Positions 16,788-25,645 of a DNA stretch of 64,000 nt are shown in pieces; the first letter of the stretch is position 1, and each line of letters starts with the position of its first letter. The stretch covers positions 1-64,000 of the forward strand of contig NZ_QMDX01000013.1 of the NCBI RefSeq assembly GCF_007421925.1, in the 5' to 3' direction. The notes below the pieces were generated by a model. It searched no databases, had not been told where the DNA came from, and saw only the letters and a list, made by a program, of their open reading frames with translations. This DNA is from Haloglomus irregulare (GTDB lineage Archaea > Halobacteriota > Halobacteria > Halobacteriales > Haloarculaceae). Both the position numbers and the translations under genes were made by a program.

Positions 16788-17213
16788 ATGACGGACACCG
16801 ACGCCGGGCCGGCCCCGCTGGTCCGCCGTGCCGAGGAGGTCGAGTACGAACCCGTCGACGCCGCCGAGGGGATGCGGAAGGGCGTCCTCGTCGGCGAGGC
16901 CGAGGGGGCCCCGAACCTCGCCATCCGCCGGTTCGTGCTGGACCCGGGCGCGACGGTCCCGAAGCACACCAACGCGGTCGAACACGAGCAGTACGTGCTG
17001 GAAGGGGAGTACGTCGTCGGGATCGGCGGAGGGCCGTCGGAGACGGCCCACGAGGACGGCGAAGCCGCCGGGGAGGAACACGTCGTGGGCGCGGGCGACT
17101 CGCTGCTCATCCCGGCGGGGACGGTCCACTGGTACCGCAACGAGGGCGACGAGCCGGGGGCGTTCCTCTGCGCGGTTCCGACCGGCCAGGATAGTATCGA
17201 CCTCGTGGAATAG
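16788..17213 (+). CDS. single-domain cupin protein
   Basis: 141 residues. Cupin motif 1 (PKHTNAVEHEQYVLEGEYVVG, with metal-ligand candidates at the H, H-x-E positions) and motif 2 (GDSLLIPAGTVHWYRN) are both present, about 35 residues apart because of an acidic insert (SETAHEDGEAAGEEH). Such small cupins bind a metal and act as isomerases, dioxygenases or sensors; the substrate cannot be told. It is convergent with a small membrane protein gene. Confidence 0.88.
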   Translation: MTDTDAGPAPLVRRAEEVEYEPVDAAEGMRKGVLVGEAEGAPNLAIRRFVLDPGATVPKHTNAVEHEQYVLEGEYVVGIGGGPSETAHEDGEAAGEEHVVGAGDSLLIPAGTVHWYRNEGDEPGAFLCAVPTGQDSIDLVE

Positions 17214-17235
17214 CCGGGGGCCCCCGGTCTCGCGG

Positions 17236-17442
17236 TCAGGGGTCGTCGCCGGCGTCCGAACCGAGCGAGATGACCTGTCCGGCGTAGTAGTAGCCGACGG
17301 CGGCCGTGACCACCATCCCGACCGCGCCCGGCACCACCACGCGCAGCGGGACGCCGGCGGTGAGCGCGGCACCGAAACCGGTCGCGAGCAGCAGGGCCGG
17401 GGCTACCAGCAGGACGGCCCGTCCGCCGGCGTCCGGGTCCAT
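17236..17442 (-). CDS. small two-span membrane protein (68 aa)
   Basis: From the ATG at 17442: MDPDAGGRAVLLVAPALLL. Two hydrophobic helices (about 8-28 and 33-55) and an acidic tail (SDAGDDP). The codon pattern is that of a real gene. Function unknown. It is convergent with the cupin gene, 22 bases away, and divergent from the helicase gene. Confidence 0.75.
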   Translation of the reverse strand: MDPDAGGRAVLLVAPALLLATGFGAALTAGVPLRVVVPGAVGMVVTAAVGYYYAGQVISLGSDAGDDP

Positions 17443-17524
17443 GGGCGCCGTAGGGGACGTGTCGACAAGAGCGATGCGCCCCCGACTCCGAACGCTGAAA
17501 TCCCCCCTTCCCCTATCCTCGGGC

Positions 17525-19564
17525 GTGTCACAGCAGGTCGCGTCGGTGCAGACGCTGTTCCTCCACCAGCGGGACGCGGACGATTTCACGGTCGCCGCCA
17601 TCCGGGACGGGACGCGCGTCTTCCGCGGACGACTCCAGTTGAAGCAGACGGACGCGGGCGCCCGGCCGGGCCGGTTCCGCGTCGTCGACGGCGACGACGA
17701 GGAGCCACGCCCCCCGGACCAGTTCGTCGATATCGCGCGGCGAGCGACCCGCATCCGCATCTCCGAGCAGACCGCGCCCGGGGCCCGCGAGCGGCTGCGC
17801 GAGCTGTTCGCCGGCTACCAGCTCGACGACAAGACCAAGGCCGTACGCACCTGCCGGAAGTGCGCGGGCGCGGGGCGGTACTCGCCGCTGACGACCGACC
17901 GGCAGATCGAGTCCAACGACGAGTACATCTGCCCGGACTGCGCGCTGCGGGACCTCGAGCGGGAGGCCGAGTACCGCGGACTCCGCTCGGGCGCCCGCGA
18001 CCGGCTGGAGGAGCTCCTGCTCGACGTGGGGGATCTGGAACGCATCCGGAACCTCCTGTCGGGTAATCTGGACCCCGACCTGACGAAGTTCGACGAGATC
18101 TCCGCGACCGTCGAGGATATCGACCCCGTCCCGACGGCCTCGCTGGAGCTCCACCCGGGCATCCAGTCGAAGCTGGAGTCGCGGTTCGACAGTCTGCTCC
18201 CGGTACAGTCGTTGGCGGTCGCCAACGGCGTGCTGGAGGGAGAGGACCAGCTCGTCGTGAGCGCCACCGCCACGGGGAAGACGCTCGTCGGGGAGATGGC
18301 CGGCATCGACCGCGCGCTGAACGGCGAGGGGAAGATGCTCTTTCTCGTTCCGCTGGTCGCGCTGGCCAACCAGAAGTACGACGACTTCACCGAGGAGTAC
18401 GGCGACGTCGTCGACGTCACCCTCCGGGTGGGGGCGTCCCGCGTCAACGACGACGGCAACCGGTTCGACCCCTCGGCGGACGTCATCGTCGGCACCTACG
18501 AGGGCATCGACCACGCCCTCCGGACCGGCCGCGACATCGGCGACATCGGCTCCGTCGTCATCGACGAGGTCCACACGCTGGGGGAGGGCGAGCGGGGCCA
18601 TCGGCTGGACGGCCTGGTCTCCCGGCTGAAGTACTACACCGAGACGCGGGACCAGGGCACCCAGTGGATCTACCTCTCGGCGACGGTCGGCAACCCGGAG
18701 TCGCTGGCGCGGTCGCTGGAGGCCACGCTCATCGAGTTCGAGGAGCGGCCGGTCCCCATCGAGCGCCACGTCACCTTTGCCGACGACCAGGAGAAGGTCG
18801 ACATCGAGGACCGCCTCGTGAAGCGGGCGTTCGACACGAAGTCCTCGAAGGGGTATCGCGGGCAGACCATCGTCTTCACCAACTCCCGGCGGCGTTGCCA
18901 CGAGATCTCGCGGCGGCTCCGGTACGACTCGGCGCCGTACCACGCGGGGCTGGACTACAAGCGCCGCAAGCGCGTCGAGCAGCAGTTCGGCGACCAGGAC
19001 CTCGCGGCCGTCGTGACGACGGCTGCGCTCGCGGCCGGCGTCGACTTCCCCGCCTCGCAGGTGATCTTCGACTCGCTGGCGATGGGCATCGAGTGGCTCT
19101 CGGTGCAGGAGTTCTCCCAGATGCTCGGCCGTGCGGGCCGTCCCGACTACCACGACAAGGGGACCGTCTACCTGCTCGTGGAGCCGGACGGCTCCTACCA
19201 CAGCTCGATGGAGATGACCGAGGACGAGGTGGCGTTCAAGCTGCTGAAGGGTGAGATGGAGCCCGTCGTGACCACCTACGACGGGGGCGCGGCGGTCGAG
19301 GAGACGCTGGCCAACCTCGTCGTCGGCGGGGACCAGACCCGGCGGCTCAACGCCCGGATGGTCGGCGAGGTGCCGACCAAACACGCGCTGGGCAAACTGC
19401 TGGAGTACGGGTTCATCGAGGGGCTGGAGCCGACACCGATGGGCCGGACGGTCTGCCGGCACTTCCTCGCGCCCGACCAGGCGTTCACCATGCTCGACGG
19501 CATCCGCAAGGGCCGCTCGCCGGACGGCATCGTCGCCGACATCGAGCTCATGGACGAGCACTGA
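17525..19564 (+). CDS. DEAD/DEAH-box helicase with N-terminal zinc-binding domain
   Basis: 679 residues from the GTG at 17525; frames open upstream are shadows of the opposite gene. The N-terminal domain (1-200) has a four-cysteine zinc site: Cys110/113 (CRKC) and Cys136/139 (CPDC). The helicase core follows: Walker A ATATGKT at 247-253, DEVH, SAT, and QMLGRAGRP (motif VI). A C-terminal helical region resembles Hel308/Ski2-type proteins. This architecture (DUF5814-like N-terminus plus superfamily 2 core) is conserved in haloarchaea; a role in DNA repair or RNA processing is inferred, not shown. Confidence 0.9.
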   Translation: MSQQVASVQTLFLHQRDADDFTVAAIRDGTRVFRGRLQLKQTDAGARPGRFRVVDGDDEEPRPPDQFVDIARRATRIRISEQTAPGARERLRELFAGYQLDDKTKAVRTCRKCAGAGRYSPLTTDRQIESNDEYICPDCALRDLEREAEYRGLRSGARDRLEELLLDVGDLERIRNLLSGNLDPDLTKFDEISATVEDIDPVPTASLELHPGIQSKLESRFDSLLPVQSLAVANGVLEGEDQLVVSATATGKTLVGEMAGIDRALNGEGKMLFLVPLVALANQKYDDFTEEYGDVVDVTLRVGASRVNDDGNRFDPSADVIVGTYEGIDHALRTGRDIGDIGSVVIDEVHTLGEGERGHRLDGLVSRLKYYTETRDQGTQWIYLSATVGNPESLARSLEATLIEFEERPVPIERHVTFADDQEKVDIEDRLVKRAFDTKSSKGYRGQTIVFTNSRRRCHEISRRLRYDSAPYHAGLDYKRRKRVEQQFGDQDLAAVVTTAALAAGVDFPASQVIFDSLAMGIEWLSVQEFSQMLGRAGRPDYHDKGTVYLLVEPDGSYHSSMEMTEDEVAFKLLKGEMEPVVTTYDGGAAVEETLANLVVGGDQTRRLNARMVGEVPTKHALGKLLEYGFIEGLEPTPMGRTVCRHFLAPDQAFTMLDGIRKGRSPDGIVADIELMDEH

Positions 19565-19650
19565 GCCGAGGGGGTGTCGCCGTCCGCGCCGCCGCCCCGC
19601 CATATCTCGGGAACGGATTGAAACCGCTGGCGACCCTCCTTCGAACCGTC

Positions 19651-19974
19651 ATGGATCTCCTACCGTTCGATGACGAGAGCGACCGCGGCGCGCGGGACGG
19701 CGCTCAGGTGGGCGCGTACCTCGGATCGCAGGTCGGCTCGAAGTGCGGCGGCCCGTTCTCGGCCGGGTTCCACGCCGGCCTCGGCAGCGCCCTGGGATAT
19801 ATCGGCGGCAGCGTCCTCGACGACGCCACGGAGCAGGCGAAACCGGACCTCATGCCGGACGGTGGCGAGTCGCTGGAGCCGTCCGCGGCAGCCGAGGGCA
19901 CCGGCGGGGGGACGGAGTCCGCGGCCGACGGCCCGACGGAGATCCCCCTCACCGAGGGGCCGCTGTTCGAGTAG
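19651..19974 (+). CDS. glycine-zipper-like small protein (107 aa)
   Basis: From the ATG at 19651. The middle is rich in regularly spaced glycines (GAQVGAYLGSQVGSKCGG, then AGFHAGLGSALGYIGGSVL), as in glycine-zipper proteins that pack against membranes. The rest is acidic and low in complexity. No function is recognised. It follows the helicase gene by 86 bases and precedes another unknown gene by 43 bases. Confidence 0.72.
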   Translation: MDLLPFDDESDRGARDGAQVGAYLGSQVGSKCGGPFSAGFHAGLGSALGYIGGSVLDDATEQAKPDLMPDGGESLEPSAAAEGTGGGTESAADGPTEIPLTEGPLFE

Positions 19975-20017
19975 CCCGGGCGCAAGGGCTTCGGCGCCCG
20001 CGGCCGAGGACACACCC

Positions 20018-20422
20018 GTGTCCGCCGACGCCAGCGCCGATCCCGACCCGCCCGAGTCGTTCCGCGTCGCCGCCGGGGAGTTCGTCGACTACTGGGACGA
20101 CTACCCACTGGACTTCACGCCGGCGTCGCTGCGCCACCTCGACTCGCTGGTCGACACCTACTACGGCCCGGACGACGTCGACAGCGACCCCGAGGCCCTC
20201 TCGGGCGTGGCGGTCCAGCTCGGGAGCTACTTGGGGGAGACGCTCGTGCGTGCCCACGACGGCGCGTGGCAGCAGGGCCGGCTGAACTGGTCGGTCACGC
20301 TGGAGGGCCCCGACGGCGAGGCGACAGTCAACGTCTTCGGCGTCGCGGCCGGCGCGCTCGCGGAGCCCGCCGCCTTCCACGGGACGTACGCGGAGGTCGC
20401 CGGCGAGATCGGACTGGTGTGA
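20018..20422 (+). CDS. conserved protein of unknown function (134 aa)
   Basis: The GTG at 20018 is the start that gives MSADASADPDPPESFRV. A compact alpha/beta protein: RVAAGEFVDYWDDYPLDFTP, then a helix LRHLDSLVDTYYG, then VQLGSYLGETLVRAHDG and strands WSVTLEGPDGEATVNVF. The pattern (early helix pair, then GSYLGE-V and W) recalls the DUF3806-like group, but this is a weak resemblance. No signal or membrane span. Confidence 0.72.
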   Translation: MSADASADPDPPESFRVAAGEFVDYWDDYPLDFTPASLRHLDSLVDTYYGPDDVDSDPEALSGVAVQLGSYLGETLVRAHDGAWQQGRLNWSVTLEGPDGEATVNVFGVAAGALAEPAAFHGTYAEVAGEIGLV

Positions 20423-20809
20423 GCATCCCTCCCCCCGGCCGGCGCTCCACGACCACGGTCCGTGAACGGCTCCCACCGAGCCAGTAGAGATATGCCGGAT
20501 GCCACACAGAGTCCGGGTAGACCGTTCTATGAGGTCCCGGCTCGCGTCCCGTCCGGTCGACCCCCTCTCGCCGCCGGCCGCGCGGCGGGCCCGATAGCCG
20601 CAGCACCCGGGTTCGCCTCGCTACGTTCCGTAGCCGCAGTCCGCCGCTCGAACACACACCCATATGCCGACCTCCGACGGGGCGCTGGCATGCGACCAGA
20701 CCCCCACCGACCACGCATCGCCACCAGACCACGACGCGCCGCCCGAAGGGCGGCATCGCACGCGGTCACGCCGACCGCTCGAGCGACCGCTCACCGGAGG
20801 TGGTCGTCG
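20423..20809. other. non-coding stretch before the MFS gene
   Basis: The MFS frame stays open through most of this stretch, but the amino-acid and codon pattern changes at the ATG at 20810, so it is read as non-coding. A GGAGGT lies about 9 bases before that ATG. Nothing else is seen. Confidence 0.5.
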
Positions 20810-22150
20810 ATGACCACAGCCGACGGGGTCGAGACGGCCGACCCCAGCGACGGGACCGGTGGGGCCGCGGCGCCGTCGCTGTGGCGGAACCGCGGCTTCC
20901 GGCGGTTCTTCGCCGGGCAGTTCGTGACGAACGCCGGGGACAGCCTCTACTCCGTCGCCCTCCTGTGGCTCGTCTTCGATCTCAGCGGCTCCACCACCAT
21001 CACGGGAGTCGCGAGCGCGCTGCTGTTGCTCCCGTGGCTGCTGCAGGCGCTCGCCGGCCCGGTCGTGGACCGGCTCCCCCTCCGGCCCGTGCTCGTCGGA
21101 TCGCAGGTGGTGCAGGGCGTCGTCGTGCTCGTGCTCCCGCTCGCGGCGGCGACGGGACGGCTAAGCGTCGCGCTCCTGCTGACGGTCGTCCCGGTGCTTG
21201 CACTCGCGACGCTCCCGATGGCGCCGATGCAGGCGACCCTCCTGCCCCGGCTCGTGGACGAGACGCGGCTGTCGAGAGCGAACTCCGCGCTCGCGGCCGT
21301 CACGCTCGGGCTGGATATGGTGTTCGACGCCCTCGGCGGCGCGTTCGTCGCCGTCTTCGGCGCGACGACGCTGTTCCTGCTCGATTCGGCGACCTTCGCC
21401 GTCGCCGGCCTCCTGTTCGCCGGAGTCGCCATCCCGGCCTCCGGCGACGCGGAGGACCCGGCAGGACGGTCCGCGGCCGACGGGTCGGTTCTCGGCTCGT
21501 ACGTCGCCGACCTCCGGGACGGGGTCGAGGTCCTCCGGGGGACCGTCTTCGTCGAACTGGTGTTCCTGACGGCGGTGGCCAACCTGGCGACCGGCGTGAC
21601 GCTCGCCGTCCTCCCCGCGTTCGGCGACGGGCTCGGCGGGCCCGCCGTCTACGGCCTGCTGCTCGGCGCGCTCGGTGTCGGCCGGCTCGTCGGCTCGCTC
21701 GTCGCGCCCGCGCTCGAACGGGTCGCGTACGGCCGGCTGCTGCTGGTCGGCCACTCGGTGGGCGCCTGCTGCTGGGTCGCCGCGGCGTACGCGCCGTCGC
21801 CGTGGCTCGCCGTCGTCCTGTTCGGGCTCGCGTGGGTGCCCGCCGGTGCGAGCGGGGTGCTCACGGCGACGCTGAACCAGACCGTCCTCCCGGCCGACCG
21901 CCTCGGCCGCGTGTCGTCGCTCAAGGGGACCGCCTCGGGCGCGACGCTGCCGCTTGGCTCGCTCGCCGGCGGCCTCGTCGCCGAACTGCTGGGGACCACG
22001 GCGACGATGGGGCTGGCCGCGTTCGGGTTCGGCTTCACGGGGTGCTACGTCCTCCTGCGGCCGCGGCTCCGGCGGCTCCCCGCGGTCTCGGACGCCGACC
22101 CGGCGGCGTTCGACGTGACGGTGCCGGCGGACGGGGACGACAGGGCGTAG
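20810..22150 (+). CDS. MFS transporter
   Basis: 446 residues from the ATG at 20810, which follows a good GGAGGT ribosome site. About 12 hydrophobic helices, beginning FRRFFAGQFVTNAGDSLYSV, the typical entry of MFS drug-efflux-like proteins (macrolide/MefA-like group). Helix 2-3 loop VVDRLPLRPVLVG fits the MFS motif A position. The substrate is unknown. It is followed after 36 bases by an M23-like gene, probably a separate unit. Confidence 0.9.
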   Translation: MTTADGVETADPSDGTGGAAAPSLWRNRGFRRFFAGQFVTNAGDSLYSVALLWLVFDLSGSTTITGVASALLLLPWLLQALAGPVVDRLPLRPVLVGSQVVQGVVVLVLPLAAATGRLSVALLLTVVPVLALATLPMAPMQATLLPRLVDETRLSRANSALAAVTLGLDMVFDALGGAFVAVFGATTLFLLDSATFAVAGLLFAGVAIPASGDAEDPAGRSAADGSVLGSYVADLRDGVEVLRGTVFVELVFLTAVANLATGVTLAVLPAFGDGLGGPAVYGLLLGALGVGRLVGSLVAPALERVAYGRLLLVGHSVGACCWVAAAYAPSPWLAVVLFGLAWVPAGASGVLTATLNQTVLPADRLGRVSSLKGTASGATLPLGSLAGGLVAELLGTTATMGLAAFGFGFTGCYVLLRPRLRRLPAVSDADPAAFDVTVPADGDDRA

Positions 22151-22186
22151 CGACGCGGCTAAACGCCCGCCACCACAACCGTACGT

Positions 22187-23071
22187 ATGCCAACGCTCGG
22201 GGACGCGCTCCTCGCCCGCTACGAGCGCTTCTCGCTGTACAACTCGCCGTATCCGGCCCACAATCGCGGCTGCGCCGTGGACCTGTACCCCGACCGCGAC
22301 GACGACCGGGCGCCCTCGCCCGTGGCCGGCGAGGTGGTCGACAGCCACGAGCGGCGGGTGCCGACGAAGGAGTACGCAGAGGCGACCGACACCGTCCTGC
22401 TGGTGGCCGTGGACGTGGCCGCCACGCCCGGACTGTCGGCCCCGGCCGACGCCGACTGGATGGCCCGGGTCCTCCACGTCGACCCCGCCGTCGAGCCGGG
22501 CGACCGGGTCGAGCCGGGCGCGTCGCTGGGCCGGCTCGTCCGGTCGGGCTTCTTCACCCCCTGGGTCGCCAACCACGTCCACCTGGAACTGCGGCCCCGC
22601 GACGCGAACCTGCTCCGGGCACGGGGCTCGCCGCGGCTCGGGACCGCCGCCGACGTGACCGTCACGCCGGTCACATGGGACGGGACGGGGACGGTCGTCG
22701 AGGCGGGCGAGACGTACGTCCGGCTGGACCGGCCGGCACACCCGGGCGACGGCTGGGCGGCGCTCGCGAGCGACGGGGGCGTCGCGCTGGACGGCGGCCT
22801 GCGGCACTACGCCGGCGGCGGGGCGTACGGGCACGACGCGGCGGGGTCGCTCTCGCTGTTCGGCGAGCGGGTCGGCGTCGCCGAGGGCCGGGACGTGACC
22901 TGGGGCGACGTGGCGGTCCGGGTGGACGGCGCCCCCGCGACGGGGTTGTCGCTGTTCGTCGGCCACAACGGACTCGGCGCGAAGGTGGTCCACCCGGGTC
23001 ACTCGTGCGCGGTCGGCGACCACGTGACCGTCGACGTGGTGCCGACCGAGAACCCCGTTCGGCTGGGGTAG
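22187..23071 (+). CDS. M23 (LytM-like) metallopeptidase-family protein
   Basis: 294 residues from the ATG at 22187. It shows the two zinc motifs of the lysostaphin fold: His25...Asp32 (HNRGCAVDL) and the HxH pair in NHVHLELRP. There is a barrel-sandwich-like stretch between them (SPVAGEVV, then PGDRVEPGASLGRLV). No signal peptide is visible, so it may act in the cytoplasm or serve a non-peptidoglycan role, as haloarchaea lack murein. The C-terminal 120 residues form a second beta-rich domain without a recognised name. Confidence 0.83.
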   Translation: MPTLGDALLARYERFSLYNSPYPAHNRGCAVDLYPDRDDDRAPSPVAGEVVDSHERRVPTKEYAEATDTVLLVAVDVAATPGLSAPADADWMARVLHVDPAVEPGDRVEPGASLGRLVRSGFFTPWVANHVHLELRPRDANLLRARGSPRLGTAADVTVTPVTWDGTGTVVEAGETYVRLDRPAHPGDGWAALASDGGVALDGGLRHYAGGGAYGHDAAGSLSLFGERVGVAEGRDVTWGDVAVRVDGAPATGLSLFVGHNGLGAKVVHPGHSCAVGDHVTVDVVPTENPVRLG

Positions 23072-23133
23072 GCGGGCGGGGGCCTCGCCCGGGCCGCGTG
23101 GGATGGAAGGGCGAGGGGCCCGAACCGGTGGGT

Positions 23134-23580
23134 ATGGGCGACGGCGACCCCGAGTACGACACCGACTTCCGCGAGCACCCGGAGGTGTACGAGGTCGGAC
23201 GGGGCGAACAGGGCGCGTTCAAGGTGCAGCCGTACAAGGACGAACTACTCCCGCTGTGGGGTATCAGGACGCTGGAGGAGGCCGAGGAGGCCGCGGCGGC
23301 CATCCATGAGCGGTTCCGCGAGTACCGGGAGCGGGACGACTTCGTCGGCCAGGATATGGCCCGGAAATACCTCCAGATGGGCTGGACGCGGAGCCTCCGC
23401 TACGCGAAGTACCCCGGTGGGCGCAAGTACGACGACGACGGCGAGGAGCGCGACCCCCAGCAGTGGTACGACGAGGAGAAGTACCACATCTCGCAGGTGT
23501 ATCGTGATCATCTCGACGCCGTCCAGGACGATGAGGCCTATCAGCAGCGCAAGGAGGAGTGGAAGAACGAACGCCGTTAG
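23134..23580 (+). CDS. DUF4385 family protein (intact copy)
   Basis: 148 residues, starting MGDGDPEYDTDFREHPEVYEV (first 20 shown in part). It carries family landmarks: EYDTDFREHP, QPYKDELLPLWGI, QDMARKYLQMGWTRS and YPGGRKY. The protein is small, charged and soluble; its function is unknown. A broken, inverted relative lies immediately downstream on the other strand (23600-23950). Confidence 0.9.
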   Translation: MGDGDPEYDTDFREHPEVYEVGRGEQGAFKVQPYKDELLPLWGIRTLEEAEEAAAAIHERFREYRERDDFVGQDMARKYLQMGWTRSLRYAKYPGGRKYDDDGEERDPQQWYDEEKYHISQVYRDHLDAVQDDEAYQQRKEEWKNERR

Positions 23581-23599
23581 TCGGGACGGACCAACACCC

Positions 23600-23950
23600 C
23601 GTTTCCGCTGGAACGGCCCCACGGATGAGGACGTAGTGAGTCGCTCAGTTCGACATGCGCGCCATGTCCATCCCCGGGGACTCGTCGCGCTCGCGGTAGT
23701 TGACGAGGGCGTCGGGCGCACCCTGCTCGGCCTCGGGGACGGTCTTGATCTCCCACAGCGGAGTGGAGTTCGCTCTTGTGCGGTTCGACTTCAAACGGCC
23801 CCTCATCGCCGCGGCCGACGCGGTACGCCGTCGGCTGCTCGCGGAAATCCGTGTCGTACTCCGGGCCGTGCTCATACCCGCGATAGGGCTCGAACGCCCG
23901 TGGACTCGACGGGCCTGTAAGCCGGATCCGAGTAACACGTATCAGGGGTG
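23600..23950 (-). pseudogene. DUF4385 paralogue, frameshifted and truncated
   Basis: On the minus strand one frame reads PEYDTDFREQPTAYRVGRGD then EGPFEVEPHKSEL, clearly matching the first third of the intact gene. The match then continues in the next frame as TPLWEIKTVPEAEQ, YRERDESPGMDMAR and stops at 23645. A single extra C near 23771 (CTCCACTCCG) accounts for the shift. Relative to the intact gene the last third (after DMAR) is missing. The two copies face each other, so this is a diverged inverted duplicate or an independently acquired paralogue in decay. Confidence 0.85.
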
Positions 23951-23968
23951 AGTCCCAGGTCCGACTAC

Positions 23969-24778
23969 ATGGCCCGGCCATCGCATGACGACGCCATCCG
24001 CGTCCTCCACGTCGATGACGACGACGCGATGCTGGACCTCGTCAGCCGGTATCTGGAGCGGGTCGACGAGGGACTGGCCGTGACCGGCGAGACCGGCGCC
24101 GAGGCCGCGCTGGAGCGGCTGGCTACGGAGCCGTTCGACTGCATCCTCTCGGATTTCGATATGCCGGGGCAGGACGGACTGGCCTTTCTCGCCGCGGTCC
24201 GGGAACGCCGGCCCGACATCCCGTTCCTGCTGTACACGGGGAAGGGGAGCGAGGAGATCGCCGCCGAGGCCATCTCGCGGGGGGTCGATGACTACCTCCG
24301 CAAGGGCTCCGGCGAGGGTCACTACACGGTGCTGGCCAACCGCATCCGCCGGGAGACGGAGCGGTCCCGACGGGAGCTGGACCGGAAACAGCGGCTGGCG
24401 GCGATGGACGCCACTCGTGAGGGGATCTGCATCATCGACGCGGACGGCCGGTTCACCTACGCGAACGAGGCCTACTGCGACCTCTACGGCTACGGGCGCG
24501 AGGCGCTGCTGGGGACGGCATGGCAGGCGGTACACCCGGAGGACGAGGTCGAGCGCACGCGCGCCGAGATACTCCCGGCCGTCGACGCCGAGGGCGAGTG
24601 GACCGGGCTGGGGACGGGGCTCCGCGCCGACGGGACGGAGTTCCCGGAGTCGAAGTCGGTCGCGTCGCTCCCCGGCGGCGGGCTCGTCGTCGTCGTCTTC
24701 GAACTCCGCGAGGACAGCTCCGACCCGGTGGCCGGGCCGATCGAACAGGCCGTCGACGCGCTCAACCGGGCGCTGTAG
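23969..24778 (+). CDS. response regulator with REC and PAS domains
   Basis: 269 residues from the ATG at 23969. REC domain (10-125): acidic pocket VDDDD (16-19), phosphoacceptor Asp62 in ILSDFDMPGQDG, then LYTGKG and DYLRKGS. PAS domain (about 145-255) beginning MDATREGICIIDADGRFTYA. There is no kinase or DNA-binding output domain. The TAG at 24776 looks like an interruption: the same frame continues for 23 codons with a helix-like sequence to a second TAG at 24848-24850. Such REC-PAS proteins relay signals to kinases in haloarchaea. Confidence 0.88.
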   Translation: MARPSHDDAIRVLHVDDDDAMLDLVSRYLERVDEGLAVTGETGAEAALERLATEPFDCILSDFDMPGQDGLAFLAAVRERRPDIPFLLYTGKGSEEIAAEAISRGVDDYLRKGSGEGHYTVLANRIRRETERSRRELDRKQRLAAMDATREGICIIDADGRFTYANEAYCDLYGYGREALLGTAWQAVHPEDEVERTRAEILPAVDAEGEWTGLGTGLRADGTEFPESKSVASLPGGGLVVVVFELREDSSDPVAGPIEQAVDALNRAL

Positions 24779-24850
24779 GACGAGCAGCTGACGGACGAGA
24801 CGGCCGCGCTGGCCCGTCGGACCCGCGACCGGTTCGCCGACGAGGGGTAG
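24779..24850 (+). other. in-frame continuation after amber codon of the REC-PAS gene
   Basis: Codons DEQLTDETAALARRTR then DRFADEG and stop TAG: charged, helix-forming and coding-like. The protein before the stop ends in a helix (VDALNRAL), so the pieces join smoothly. Either a recent nonsense mutation, a sequencing error, or chance. Confidence 0.5.
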
Positions 24851-24877
24851 CGGCCGGAGGTGCGTGCCCCGGGTCGG

Positions 24878-25597
24878 TCAGAAGCGTTCCTCGCCGTCCT
24901 CGACACCCTCCAGTCCCGTCTCGGTGATGCGGAAGCGGGCGGTGTCGCCGGCGGGTTTCGAGCGGTGTTTCTCCAGGGTGGTGCGGCGGTTGCCGGCCCG
25001 GAACCGCTCGACCCGGAGCACGACGCCGGACCAGTGGGTGAGGGTGTGCCCGCCCAGCGGTCGGGGGCGCTCGGACTCGCTCTCCGGGTCCGAGTACACC
25101 TGGTTCGTGATGGCGACCGCGAGGTCGTGCTTGCGCGCGATGGAGAGCAGGTGGGTCACCTGCCGGGCGACGTCCCGGAGGGCGGCGCCGCCGTCGTCGT
25201 CGTCGCGGGCGAGCCGGTAGAAGCCCGTGGCCGAATCGAGGACGACGAGGTCGACCCGCTCGGCGAACTCGGCGGCGTCGCGGACGGCCTCGGCCTGGTC
25301 GTCGAAGTCGTAGGCCTCCGTGATGATGATGCGCGAGGCGAGGTCCTCGACGGTGATGTCGGGGGCGTCGGCCGCCCGGGCGGCGGCGAGCTGCTCCAGC
25401 CGGTCGACCGAGAGCCCCTCGGTGTCGACGTACAGCGCGCTCCCGCCGCGAGCGGCGACGTCGACGGCGGCCGACAGGGCAAGGTTGGTCTTGCCGGCCG
25501 CCGGCGGGCCGTAGATCTGGGTGACAGCACCCCGCTCGAGGCCGCCGCCGAGCAGGTCGTCGACCGTCGAACACCCCGTCGGGATGGGCTCGCTCAC
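24878..25597 (-). CDS. radB: DNA repair and recombination protein RadB
   Basis: 239 residues from the GTG at 25597; a TTG at 25615 is the alternative. RecA-fold ATPase with Walker A GPPAAGKT and a Walker B-type strand VDLVVLDSAT, lacking the N-terminal helix-hairpin-helix domain of RadA, which defines RadB. It starts ISEP-like (SEPIPTGCSTVDDLLGGG). RadB helps RadA in homologous recombination and is known to associate with polymerase and RadA in other archaea. It is followed upstream by a Usp gene on the same strand. Confidence 0.93.
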   Translation of the reverse strand: MSEPIPTGCSTVDDLLGGGLERGAVTQIYGPPAAGKTNLALSAAVDVAARGGSALYVDTEGLSVDRLEQLAAARAADAPDITVEDLASRIIITEAYDFDDQAEAVRDAAEFAERVDLVVLDSATGFYRLARDDDDGGAALRDVARQVTHLLSIARKHDLAVAITNQVYSDPESESERPRPLGGHTLTHWSGVVLRVERFRAGNRRTTLEKHRSKPAGDTARFRITETGLEGVEDGEERF

Positions 25598-25645
25598 AGG
25601 CGTCGTTCGGCGCAATCCGACAAAAACGTGCGGAGTCGCGACCGC

